This document shows positions 16,539-24,448 of a stretch of 64,000 nt of DNA, in pieces (position 1 is the first letter of the stretch; every line of letters starts with the position of its first letter). A program made the position numbers and the translations under genes. The notes below the pieces were generated by a model. It searched no databases. It was not told where the DNA came from and was given only the letters and a program-made list of their open reading frames with translations. The stretch covers positions 28,390-92,389 of the forward strand of contig NZ_BMPY01000030.1 of the NCBI RefSeq assembly GCF_014647835.1, written 5' to 3'. This DNA is from Microbispora rosea subsp. aerata. GTDB lineage: Bacteria > Actinomycetota > Actinomycetes > Streptosporangiales > Streptosporangiaceae.

Positions 16539-16580
16539 TAGATTGCGGGACATGCCTGAGTCATGCCCGGTGGGCGCAGC

Positions 16581-18086
16581 ATGAAGCGAAGCCCTGACCT
16601 GCTCCGTCTGGCCGACACGGTCTTGTTGCCCGGCTTCATCGGGACCACCGCCCCCGACTGGGTGCGGCGGCGGCTCGCCGGTGGGCTCGCCGGTGTGGTG
16701 CTGTTCTCGCGGAACGTCGACACCCCGGCCCAGCTCGCCGCGTTGACCTCGGCCCTGCGCGCGGAGAATCCCGACATCCTGATCGGCATCGACGAGGAGG
16801 CGGGGGAGGTGACGAGGCTGGAGGCCCGGACGGGCAGCTCGCGGCCGGGCAACTACGCCCTGGGCGTCGTGGACGACGTGGAGCTGACCGAGCGGGTGGC
16901 CCGCGACATCGGCATGGACCTGCGGGCCGCGGGAGTGAACATCGACTTCGCGCCCGCCGCCGACGTCAACTCGAACCCGGACAACCCGGTCATCGGCCTG
17001 CGGTCGTTCGGCGCCGACCCGCTGCTCGTCGCGCGACACACGGCCGCCTGGATCCGCGGTCTGCAGTCCACCGGCGTGGCCGCCTGCGCCAAGCACTTCC
17101 CCGGACACGGCGACACCTCGGTCGACTCCCACCACGGCGTCCCGCGCGTCACGGCCTCCCGCGAGGAGCTGGCCGAGGTCGAGCTGTCGCCGTTCCGGGT
17201 GGCCATCGAGGAAGGCGTACGCTCGATCATGACGGGCCACCTGCTGGTCATGGCGTACGACGAGGAGCTGCCCGCCACGCTCAGCCCCCGCATCCTCACC
17301 GGCCTGCTCCGCGAGGAGCTGGGATTCGAGGGCCTGATCGTCACCGACGGCATCGAGATGGCCGCCGTCTCCCGCCGGTACGGCCTGGGCGGCGCGAGCG
17401 CGATGGCCGTGGCGGCGGGGGCCGACGCGGTCTGCGTCGGCGGGGAGAACGCCGACGAGGCGACCTACGAGCACATCCGCGACACCGTCGCGGACGCGGT
17501 CGTCGCGGGCCGGCTGTCGGAGGAGCGGCTCGCCGACGCCGCCGCGCGGGTGCGCGCCCTGACGGCCTGGCAGGCGCAGCCCGTGCCCGCGGACGACCGC
17601 CGGGACGAGATCGGCCTGGCCGCCGCCCGCCGGGCCATACGGGTGACGCGGCGCACGGCGGCCGGTGTGCTGCCGCTGACCGCCGCCCCGCACGTGGTGG
17701 AGCTGGCCCCGGAGACCAACCTCGCGATCGACAAGGGCATGCCGTGGGGCACGGGAGAGCCGCTGAGCAAGCTGCTGCCCGGCACCACGGTCGCCCGGCT
17801 GCGGGAGGGCGACGTGCACAACGGCGTCGTCGGCACGGCGCTGAGCCAGGCCGCCGACCGGCCCCTCGTCATCGTGGTGCGGGACGCCCACCGCCACCCC
17901 TGGCAGACGGACCTGCTGGAGCGCCTGCTGGCCGCCCGGCCCGACGGCATCGTGGTCGAGATGGGGCTGCCGGGCCGTACGGACCTGGGAGCGGTCCACA
18001 TCGCCACGCACGGAGCCGCCCGCGTCTGCGGCCAGGCGGCGGCGGAGGTGCTGGTGGGCCTCGCCAATACGATGGGTGGCCGATGA
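16581..18086 (+). CDS. Glycoside hydrolase family 3, beta-N-acetylhexosaminidase (NagZ-like)
   Basis: 501-residue GH3 enzyme. It shows the (K)HFPGHGDT...DSH motif (about 171-185), whose Asp/His loop marks NagZ-type beta-N-acetylglucosaminidases, and the nucleophile aspartate in LIVTDGIEM (D256). A C-terminal domain follows. It has no signal peptide, in line with cytoplasmic cleavage of imported cell-wall or chitin disaccharides. ATG at 16581 is preferred to 16563. A palindrome at 16522-16538 suggests control by an amino-sugar regulator. Confidence 0.88.
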   Translation: MKRSPDLLRLADTVLLPGFIGTTAPDWVRRRLAGGLAGVVLFSRNVDTPAQLAALTSALRAENPDILIGIDEEAGEVTRLEARTGSSRPGNYALGVVDDVELTERVARDIGMDLRAAGVNIDFAPAADVNSNPDNPVIGLRSFGADPLLVARHTAAWIRGLQSTGVAACAKHFPGHGDTSVDSHHGVPRVTASREELAEVELSPFRVAIEEGVRSIMTGHLLVMAYDEELPATLSPRILTGLLREELGFEGLIVTDGIEMAAVSRRYGLGGASAMAVAAGADAVCVGGENADEATYEHIRDTVADAVVAGRLSEERLADAAARVRALTAWQAQPVPADDRRDEIGLAAARRAIRVTRRTAAGVLPLTAAPHVVELAPETNLAIDKGMPWGTGEPLSKLLPGTTVARLREGDVHNGVVGTALSQAADRPLVIVVRDAHRHPWQTDLLERLLAARPDGIVVEMGLPGRTDLGAVHIATHGAARVCGQAAAEVLVGLANTMGGR

Positions 18087-18102
18087 CACGGATGGGAGCT
18101 CC

Positions 18103-18927
18103 ATGAAGGTCGCCTACGTCACCACGGATCATCCGGCCGCCGGGAACGACGACGAGCGGGAGATCGCCCTCGCCGCCTGGCTGGGGGCCGGCATCGAGGG
18201 CACGCCGGTCAACTGGACCGACCCGAGGGTCGACTGGTCGGACTTCGACGCGGCGGTGGTCCGGTCGCCGTGGGACTACATCGACCGCCGTGACGAGTTC
18301 GTCGCCTGGGCCCACCGGGTGGAGTCGGCGACGCGGCTGCTCAACCCGGCGTCGGTGATCGAATGGAACACCGACAAGAGCTACCTGCGCACGCTCGGCG
18401 TGCCCACCGTCCCCACGCACTGGGCCGAGCCGGGCACCGACCTGCCCGAATGGGACGAGTATGTGGTCAAGCCCGCCGTCTCGGCCGGGGCCCGCGACAC
18501 GATCCGCACCGCGGACCGAAAGGCCGCCGAGGGCCACGCGGCGAAGCTGCTCGCCGAGGGCCGCGCGGTCATGGTCCAGCCGTACGTCCCGTCGGTGGAG
18601 CAGGAGGGGGAGCTGTCGCTGCTGTACTTCGGCGGGCAGTTCAGCCACGCCGTACGGCGCCACCCGATGCTCACCGGAGTGCCGGAGACCGCGGACAACC
18701 GGGCCACGCTGCGCGACCCGGACGACGACCAGTTCGCCCTGGCCGAGCGGGTCCTGGCCGCCGCGCCGCCCGACCTGCTGTACGCCCGGGTGGACCTGGT
18801 GCGGATGCCCGACGGCGAGCCGGTCCTGATCGAGCTGGAGCTCACCGAGCCCTATCTGTTCCTGCGCAGCGAGCTGGCCGCGCCCGACCTGTTCGCCGAG
18901 GCCCTCGCCGGGATGCTCAAGGGCTGA
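18103..18927 (+). CDS. ATP-grasp domain protein
   Basis: 274-residue protein with an ATP-grasp layout. The central lysines lie in WNTDKSYLR and DEYVVKPAVSAGARD, and acidic metal ligands in RVDLVRM and LIELELTEP. This is the arrangement of carboxylate-amine ligases such as glutathione synthetase-like enzymes and DcsG; substrates are unknown. The start at 18103 has GGGAG in front; an earlier ATG at 18076 would overlap the hexosaminidase. Only 16 bp separate the two genes, so they may be co-transcribed. Confidence 0.8.
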   Translation: MKVAYVTTDHPAAGNDDEREIALAAWLGAGIEGTPVNWTDPRVDWSDFDAAVVRSPWDYIDRRDEFVAWAHRVESATRLLNPASVIEWNTDKSYLRTLGVPTVPTHWAEPGTDLPEWDEYVVKPAVSAGARDTIRTADRKAAEGHAAKLLAEGRAVMVQPYVPSVEQEGELSLLYFGGQFSHAVRRHPMLTGVPETADNRATLRDPDDDQFALAERVLAAAPPDLLYARVDLVRMPDGEPVLIELELTEPYLFLRSELAAPDLFAEALAGMLKG

Positions 18928-19423
18928 GCGGGCGCGCCCGCGCGGCGGCGGCGAGGGCCAGCCGTACGGCGTCCGCAGGCCCGTCGGCGGCCACCGGCCC
19001 GGGCACCGGGCGGCCCTCGGCGTCGAGGACCCGCCAGCCGCCGAGGATGATCACGGGCGTGCCGCCCCGCTGGGCGAGGGCCAGCTCCGACAGCGTGCCC
19101 CAGGACCCGCCCACGACGACGACCGCGTCGGCGGCCCGCACGATCAGCGCGTTGCGGGCCTCGCCCAGGCCGGTGGGCAGGGCCACGGTGAGGTCCTTAT
19201 TCGCCCCGGCGCGGTCCCGGCCGGACAGGACGCCGACCACGACGCCCTCGGCCTCCCGCGCGCCCGCCGCCGCGGCGGCCATCACCCCGCCGTACCCGCC
19301 GCACAGCACGACCGCGCCGCGCTCGGCCAGCAGGCGGCCCACGGCGCGGGCCTGCTCCGCCTCCCGCGGCGTGCACTCGCCCGGCCCGCACACCGCCACC
19401 TGCCACATGGGGATCTGCCGCAT
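18917..19423 (-). CDS. SLOG/TIGR00725-like nucleotide-binding protein
   Basis: 168-residue Rossmann-like protein of the LOG/lysine-decarboxylase-like superfamily. It shows VAVCGPGECT at the N-terminus, LCGGYGGVMAAAAAGARE and VVGGSWGTLSELALA, the two glycine-rich nucleotide-binding segments of TIGR00725 proteins. The exact reaction is unknown. The last 11 bp overlap the 3' end of the convergent ATP-grasp gene. A TAGCCT -10 lies 6 bases before the ATG, implying leaderless translation. Confidence 0.78.
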   Translation of the reverse strand: MRQIPMWQVAVCGPGECTPREAEQARAVGRLLAERGAVVLCGGYGGVMAAAAAGAREAEGVVVGVLSGRDRAGANKDLTVALPTGLGEARNALIVRAADAVVVVGGSWGTLSELALAQRGGTPVIILGGWRVLDAEGRPVPGPVAADGPADAVRLALAAAARARPLSP

Positions 19424-19429
19424 GCGGGC

Positions 19430-19435
19430 AGGCTA
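19430..19435 (-). promoter_or_regulatory. -10 element (TAGCCT) for the SLOG gene
   Basis: On the minus strand TAGCCT is followed by 6 bases and the ATG at 19423, the spacing of a leaderless promoter. It overlaps the last codons of the upstream SDR gene. Confidence 0.4.
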
Positions 19436-20188
19436 CGCGGTGATGCCCCCGTCCACCGGGATCACGGCCCCGGTCAGGTACGATCCGGCGCGCGAGGCCA
19501 GGAAGATCGCCGCGCCCGCCATGTCGTCGGGCCTGCCGATCCGGCCCAGCGGGACGTGGCTCTCGATGACGCCGCGCATCCGCGGGTCGTCGAGCGCGAA
19601 GGCCATCATCTTCGACTCGAACGGCCCGGGCGCGATGGCGTTGACCGTGATCGACTCCGGGGCGAGCTGGCGGGCCAGGTGCCGGGTCAGCATGTGGACG
19701 CCCGCCTTGGCCGCCGAATAGGCGTAGTTCTCCATGATCGGCACCCGGAGCCCGTCGACCGACCCGATGTTGATCACACGTGCCGGGTCGTCGGGCGACG
19801 CGGCGGCGCGCAGCAGCGGCAGGAAGCGGCGGGTCAGGAAGAACACGCCCTTGACGTTGATGTTCCAGAGCTTGTCGAAGGCGTGCTCCGGATATTCCTC
19901 AAGTGGCGCGCCCCAGCTCGCCCCCGCGTTGTTGACGAGCACGTCGAGCCGGCTCTCCCGCTCCGACACCGCCCCCGCCAGCGCCTCGACGCCTTCGGGG
20001 GTGGACAGGTCCGCCTGTACGGCCCGGCAGCCCAGCTCGGCGGCCGTGGCCTCCAGCTCGTCCTTCTTCCGCGAGGAGATGTAGACGGTGGCGCCCGCGT
20101 CGAGGAACCCCCGCGCGATCATCTTCCCGATGCCCCGGGACCCGCCCGTGACGACGACCGTCTTGCCTTCCACCGAGAACAGAGTCAT
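19433..20188 (-). CDS. Short-chain dehydrogenase/reductase
   Basis: 251-residue classical SDR. It shows the NAD(P)-binding TGGSRGIGK (about 14-22), VNNAG, catalytic Ser in INIGSVDG, the YSAAK catalytic Tyr/Lys pair, and the C-terminal GAVIPVDGGITA. R or K after the glycine motif suggests NADP(H). Substrate unknown. The start at 20188 leaves a perfect 14-bp palindrome in the promoter region. Confidence 0.9.
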   Translation of the reverse strand: MTLFSVEGKTVVVTGGSRGIGKMIARGFLDAGATVYISSRKKDELEATAAELGCRAVQADLSTPEGVEALAGAVSERESRLDVLVNNAGASWGAPLEEYPEHAFDKLWNINVKGVFFLTRRFLPLLRAAASPDDPARVINIGSVDGLRVPIMENYAYSAAKAGVHMLTRHLARQLAPESITVNAIAPGPFESKMMAFALDDPRMRGVIESHVPLGRIGRPDDMAGAAIFLASRAGSYLTGAVIPVDGGITA

Positions 20189-20679
20189 GCCGGCAGCATA
20201 CCGACCGGTCGGTTCCACGTCAGGGAGTGCGGCGAGGCGGCCGGCCAGGGGGAATGACGTGACGCGGGGGAGTGCCCGAGATGGGCTGTGCCGGGGCGAC
20301 GCGGCGGGCCGGAGAACGGCCGCGAGCGTGCGTGAGGCGGCACGGCGAGCGCCCCCTCACGACCTCGTCTTCGGCGACCGGGGCGCGCTCGGCACGCAAG
20401 GTGAACGGCCGGCCGGGGCGGGCCCCGGGACGGCGGCGGCGACGGGCCCCGCGCCGGCAATGCCCAGGCGCTTCATCGGCCGGGCCGCCGTGCAGCGGGC
20501 CACGCCCGTGCCGCGCCGGTTGAGCTCCGCCGGGACGAGGGTCTTCTCGCCGACGCCGATGAATCCTAAGCCGCCCGCGCGCCGCGCCCCGGCCGCCGCC
20601 TTCTCGGCCGCCCTACTGTGCGCCGCTCTTGGCTATGTGCCGCCTGAGCCAAGATTTGCCAGGAAATATCCGGACATAT
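20189..20679. other. Intergenic region with one palindrome
   Basis: Nearly 490 bp lie between the SDR gene and the flavin reductase gene, both on the minus strand. Apart from the operator-like palindrome at 20200-20213 I see no gene, hairpin terminator or repeat. Open frames here are Ala/Arg/Pro-rich and look like GC-driven noise. Confidence 0.4.
20200..20213. promoter_or_regulatory. ACCGACCGGTCGGT palindrome, TetR-type operator candidate
   Basis: A perfect 14-bp palindrome 12 bp upstream of the SDR start. It has the form of many TetR-family sites, but no TetR gene is adjacent, so the regulator would act in trans. Confidence 0.5.
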
Positions 20680-21213
20680 TCAGGGCCGAAAGCCGCCGTA
20701 CGACCCGCGGAAAAACACGAGAGGATCGCCGTCGTCGTAACGGTCCAAACCGGTGACCCGGGCGACGACGATCACGTGGTCGCCGGCCGGATGCTCCGCG
20801 ACCACGACGCAGTCGATCCAGGCGAGCGCGCCGTCCAGCACGGGCGCGCCGCCGGGGGACGGAGTCCAGGAAACGCCGGCGAACTTGTCCCCGCCGGGGG
20901 CGGCGAGCCGTTCGCACACCTGCCGCTGATGGTCGGCGAGCACGTTGACGCACAGGGTCTCCGCGGCTCTGAGGCGCGGCCAGCTCGTGCTGGTCTCCGA
21001 GACGCAGAACGAGACCAGCGGAGGGTCGAGGCTCACGGATGCGAAGGAGCCGACGGCCAGCCCGCAGGGCTCGCCGCCGCGCGGGTCGATCGCGGTGACG
21101 GCCACGACGCCCGCGGCGTATCTGCCGAGAACGTTCCGGAAGTGCTGTGGATTGACCGCCGGAATTCTCCTGGCGCCGCCACGGCCGACCTTGCGGGACA
21201 GGGGAATGCCCAT
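20680..21213 (-). CDS. Flavin reductase domain protein
   Basis: 177-residue FMN-binding split-barrel protein of the flavin reductase family that supplies reduced flavin to two-component monooxygenases. It shows the typical FRNVLGRYAAGVVAVTA start, GLAVGSFASVSLDPPLVSFC, and GDHVIVVARVTGL near the end. ATG at 21213 is chosen because GGGGAGG sits about 10 bases upstream; the ATG at 21222 is only one base from it. No monooxygenase gene is adjacent. Confidence 0.85.
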   Translation of the reverse strand: MGIPLSRKVGRGGARRIPAVNPQHFRNVLGRYAAGVVAVTAIDPRGGEPCGLAVGSFASVSLDPPLVSFCVSETSTSWPRLRAAETLCVNVLADHQRQVCERLAAPGGDKFAGVSWTPSPGGAPVLDGALAWIDCVVVAEHPAGDHVIVVARVTGLDRYDDGDPLVFFRGSYGGFRP

Positions 21214-21405
21214 CGTGCCCATGCCTCCCCGGTCGTGCCTCCCCCCAAGAAACTCAAGGAGGACCGGAGGCGATGCATTCCCCCGCGTCGGGCCGGTCAG
21301 GTGCTAACGGTGGCGCGTCCTGGCGGGCGTGGGGGACCCGCCAGGACGCGCTCCGCCCCGGCGCGAAGCCTCGACCCCGGCGAGGGTTGGGGTCGAGAAC
21401 CTCGT

Positions 21406-21540
21406 TTAATCGCACGGAGTCCAAGGGGAGCGGCCGTCCTCGTCCGGCCGCTCCGGCGTGCGGTGGCACCGCAAGCTCGGGCATGTCACGCCATTCCCGC
21501 TCAAGGCGGTCATGTCGGTGTATACCGACAGCTCTGACAT
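21406..21540 (-). CDS. Possible small protein, 44 residues
   Basis: A short frame starting MSELSVYTDMTALSGNG and ending SPWTPCD, with GC-rich codon positions like neighbouring genes and three cysteines. I recognise no family. It overlaps the dyad at 21513-21530, so the sequence could instead be regulatory. Reported with low confidence. Confidence 0.2.
   Translation of the reverse strand: MSELSVYTDMTALSGNGVTCPSLRCHRTPERPDEDGRSPWTPCD
21513..21530. promoter_or_regulatory. Inverted repeat TGTCGGT-N4-ACCGACA
   Basis: A 7-4-7 dyad about 235 bp before the GntR gene and inside a doubtful small ORF. It may be a regulator site for either strand. Confidence 0.35.
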
Positions 21541-21732
21541 GTCGTTCCCGTCGCTCTGATAGGTCTGGGCTCTGGCAGGTGTCGGCACGCGGCAGGCGGG
21601 TTCGGCGTCCTCTCACCGACCGCCCGCACGGGCCCACCTCCAATGGATGGATTTGTACCAACGTTTGGATAATGCGCGGCTGCGTGGGCTCCGGTCAAGG
21701 GGTTGTTTCCCGGTAGACGGAGATCCTCTAGA

Positions 21733-21746
21733 TTTGTTGGCACAAA
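21733..21746. promoter_or_regulatory. Inverted repeat TTTGT-TGGC-ACAAA before the GntR gene
   Basis: A 5-4-5 dyad ending 18 bp before the GntR start. A related TTGTACCAAC element occurs at 21653-21662. GntR regulators of this type usually autoregulate through such AT-rich sites (inference). Confidence 0.4.
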
Positions 21747-21764
21747 AGGGTGGATTGAGGAAAG

Positions 21765-22517
21765 ATGGCACGATCGTCGCTCTACCAGCAGGTGGCCGCC
21801 GAGGTACGCAGAGCCATCTACGCGGGCGAACTCGCGCCGGGCGACCAGATCCCGACCGAGGCCGACCTCATGGAGGCCCACGGCGTCAGCCGCAACACCG
21901 TACGGCTGGCACTGGGCGAGCTGGAGAACGAGGGTCTCATCCTGCGGATGCGCCGGCGTGGAACGTTCGTACGCGAGCGCCGTCCCCTCCTCATGCGCCC
22001 CCAGGACGAGTTCCTCACACATGATCAGGGGGAGCCGAGGTTCGACGCGTTCGTCCACGCGGTCCGCTCCGAGGGCCGCAGGGCGGACCAGCGGATCGAG
22101 GTCTCGATCGTCGAGCCGCCCGAGGACGTCGCCACCCGCCTCGCCCTCGCCGACGGCGCCCTGGCCGTCGTGCGCCGCCGCCTGCGCTTCGTCGACGGCC
22201 AGCCGTACAACACGCTGGACTCGTACTTCCCGCTGGACATCGTGGGGGACTCCGAGATCGCCCGGCCCGCCGACATCACGCGCGGAGCCAACCGCGTGCT
22301 GGAGGAGCTCGGGCATCTCCAGGTTCGCGTGATCGACGACATCTCGGCGCGCATGCCGACCGCGGACGAGTCGGCGCGGCTCCAGCTCGAGCCGGGCACT
22401 CCCGTCGTCGTCCACATCCGCGTCGGCTACGACGCCGAGGACACGCCCGTCCGCGTCGCCGTGTCCGTGCTGCCCGCGGACAAGCATCTGATCCGATACG
22501 AGCTGGAACGTCATTGA
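21765..22517 (+). CDS. GntR family regulator with UTRA domain
   Basis: 250-residue regulator. The N-terminal winged helix (about 1-70) shows LYQQVAAEVRRAIYAGELAP and ADLMEAHGVSRNTVRLALGE, and the C-terminal UTRA ligand domain begins near residue 85. This is the HutC subgroup. The ATG at 21765 follows a TTGAGGAAAG ribosome binding site. It stands alone, so autoregulation by the upstream dyads is likely. Confidence 0.88.
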   Translation: MARSSLYQQVAAEVRRAIYAGELAPGDQIPTEADLMEAHGVSRNTVRLALGELENEGLILRMRRRGTFVRERRPLLMRPQDEFLTHDQGEPRFDAFVHAVRSEGRRADQRIEVSIVEPPEDVATRLALADGALAVVRRRLRFVDGQPYNTLDSYFPLDIVGDSEIARPADITRGANRVLEELGHLQVRVIDDISARMPTADESARLQLEPGTPVVVHIRVGYDAEDTPVRVAVSVLPADKHLIRYELERH

Positions 22518-22563
22518 CGAGGCCCGGACGCCCCCTCGGCTGAGCGGGCGTCCCCGGCCGCCG

Positions 22564-22582
22564 GGCCCTCCTCGGGAGGGCC
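22564..22582 (+). terminator. Hairpin GGCCCTCC-TCG-GGAGGGCC
   Basis: A perfect 8-bp stem with a 3-base loop, 47 bp after the GntR stop, followed by TTCCCC rather than a clean T run. A plausible GC-type terminator. Confidence 0.5.
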
Positions 22583-22754
22583 TTCCCCGCCCACCCTCCG
22601 GCTCGTTCGCCGATTCCCTTCCTGACCCCGGCAGGGGACCCCGCAGGGCCCGCGCGCCCTGACGGGGTCCGCCGTCCCCGGACGGACGCTGTACGGCGCC
22701 AGGCCGTCACTCACAGTAATCAACCCGCCGCTGTCGGCACGAAAGGAATCAGGC

Positions 22755-23414
22755 ATGCCCGCAAACACCCTGGATCTCGTCACGGAACTCACGCTGCGTC
22801 GCGCCACCCCCGCCGACCTGCAGGGCGTCCTCACCCTGCTGGCGCGCACAGCCGGGTGGCTGAACGGCCTCGGCGTCCGGCAGTGGCCCGCCGGGGGCTT
22901 CCCGGCCGAGCGCATCGAACCGCTGATCCGCGAGGGGGTCATGTACGTCCTGGACGACGGGGAGGGCGACGCCGTCCCCGCCGCCACGATCGCCGTGGAC
23001 GACCACGCCGACGCGGAGTTCTGGACCCCCGCCGACCGGCCGGGCGACGCGCTCTACGTCCACAAGCTCGCCGTGAGCAGGACCTACTCGGGCCGGGGCC
23101 TGGGGGAGGCGCTGCTCGACTGGGCCACGCTGCGGGCCGCCGCCCACGACCGGCCGTACCTGCGGCTGGACTGCGCCAAGGACAACCCCCGGCTGCAGGC
23201 GTACTACCGCAGGGCGGGCTTCCGGCACGTCCGCACCGTCGATTTGCCGCACCGCGCCTCCGGCGCGTTGTTCGAGCGGGACGCCTACGCCGCGTTCCCG
23301 GCCGCGGCTTCCCGGCGTCGTACACCGATGGTGCCGGCCCCGCGTTCGGCACATGCGGCGCAATCCTTGAGGGTTCTTGACATCACCGCACACAACCAGT
23401 TGATCGAGTGCTGA
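22755..23414 (+). CDS. GNAT family N-acetyltransferase
   Basis: 219-residue GNAT protein. The core carries LYVHKLAVSRTYSGRGLGEA with the acetyl-CoA-binding RGLGEALLDW turn (about 110-120) and the C-terminal RLDCAKDNPRLQAYYRRAGF. A tail of about 40 residues rich in Ala and Arg follows the domain. Substrate unknown. The start follows a GAAAGGA ribosome binding site. Confidence 0.85.
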   Translation: MPANTLDLVTELTLRRATPADLQGVLTLLARTAGWLNGLGVRQWPAGGFPAERIEPLIREGVMYVLDDGEGDAVPAATIAVDDHADAEFWTPADRPGDALYVHKLAVSRTYSGRGLGEALLDWATLRAAAHDRPYLRLDCAKDNPRLQAYYRRAGFRHVRTVDLPHRASGALFERDAYAAFPAAASRRRTPMVPAPRSAHAAQSLRVLDITAHNQLIEC

Positions 23415-23465
23415 CCAGGGCGGATGCCATCAGGCGCCGCAAAGGGACCGGATACTGTTCACTTC

Positions 23466-24146
23466 ATGACGGGATCCCTCCTTGAAGTGATCGCGCTGGA
23501 CGTGCGTGACGCCGTGGCCGCCGAGGAGGGCGGAGCGGACCGCCTGGAAATCGTGTCCGACATGGACACGGGCGGGCTCACCCCCTCGGCGGACCTGGTC
23601 GCGGCGATCGCGCGCGAGTGCGGGCTGCCGCAGATGGTCATGCTCCGCTGCAACGCCGGGTTCACCGTGACCCCGGAGGAGCTCGACCGGCTGCGCGGCC
23701 ACGTCAAGGAGCTCGCCGAGGCCGGCGCGGCGGGGTTCGTCTTCGGCTTCCTGACCGAGGACGGGATGGTCGACAGGGAGGCGACGGAGACGCTGATCCA
23801 CGCGGTCTCGCCGCTGCCCTGGACGTTTCACCGCGCGATGGACCACGCCGCCGACGTGCGGGACGCCTGGCGCGCCGTACGGCTGCTGCCGAACCTGGCG
23901 ACCGTGCTCACCTCGGGCTCGCCGGAGGGCGTCGGCGACGGCCTCGCCGTGTTACGCGCGCGGGCCGACGCGGGGGACGCCTCGCTCGTGCTCGCCGGCG
24001 GAGGCCTGCGCGAGGAGCACGTCCCCGTGCTGCTCGACTACGGCGTGCGCGCCTTCCACGTGGGCAGCGCCGTACGAGGCTCGTGGCAAGAGCCGGTCGA
24101 CCCCGACCGCGTCAGGCGCTGGCGTCGTGTCGTCGACCGGTTCTGA
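23466..24146 (+). CDS. cutC: CutC family copper homeostasis protein
   Basis: 226-residue TIM-barrel protein of the CutC family. It begins LEVIALDVRDAVAAEEGGAD, followed by RLEIVSDMDTGGLTPS, VMLRCNAGF, the conserved TFHRAMDHAAD and LTSGSPEGV. The family name comes from copper tolerance in E. coli, but a direct role in copper handling is disputed. ATG at 23466 is preferred to 23424: a TACTGT -10-like element lies 7 bases upstream, suggesting a leaderless mRNA. Confidence 0.88.
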   Translation: MTGSLLEVIALDVRDAVAAEEGGADRLEIVSDMDTGGLTPSADLVAAIARECGLPQMVMLRCNAGFTVTPEELDRLRGHVKELAEAGAAGFVFGFLTEDGMVDREATETLIHAVSPLPWTFHRAMDHAADVRDAWRAVRLLPNLATVLTSGSPEGVGDGLAVLRARADAGDASLVLAGGGLREEHVPVLLDYGVRAFHVGSAVRGSWQEPVDPDRVRRWRRVVDRF

Positions 24147-24179
24147 CGCTCTCGCCATGCGTCCTGACGCTCTTTCACA

Positions 24180-24448
24180 CGTTCTGACGCTCGGTACGCC
24201 CGGCTGCGGGCTCTACGCGTCCTGACGTCGCCACCGCCCGGCGGCGGGCTCTCCGGGCGGCGGCGGGCCCTACGCGCGCCGGCGGACCTCACGGGCTTTG
24301 GCCGACCTCCCTATGCGCGGCGGCGGGGTCTGCGCCGCGCCGCGGGCTTTCTCCGGTCAGGCGGCGGGGTCTGTCGCCCGGCCGCGGGCTCTCCGCGCGG
24401 CGGGGGACTCACCTCGCGGCGGCGGGGTCTGTCGTTCGGCTGCGGGCT
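24180..24448. repeat. Degenerate GC-rich repeats around GCGGCGGGGTCTG / GCGGGCTCT
   Basis: The gap between cutC and the oxidoreductase-methyltransferase gene is filled by about ten imperfect copies of a 20-35 bp unit built on CGGC(G/T)GCGGG(C/G)TCT followed by ATGCG- or CCGCG-like sequence. No coding potential is credible. It is a minisatellite-like convergent-gene spacer. Confidence 0.55.

Larger units (their letters stand above)
21214..21764. other. Intergenic region with three dyads upstream of the GntR gene
   Basis: The gap before the GntR gene is unusually AT-containing near its right end. It holds dyads at 21513-21530, 21653-21672 and 21733-21746, and one short minus-strand ORF (21406-21540) of uncertain status. 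Confidence 0.5.
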
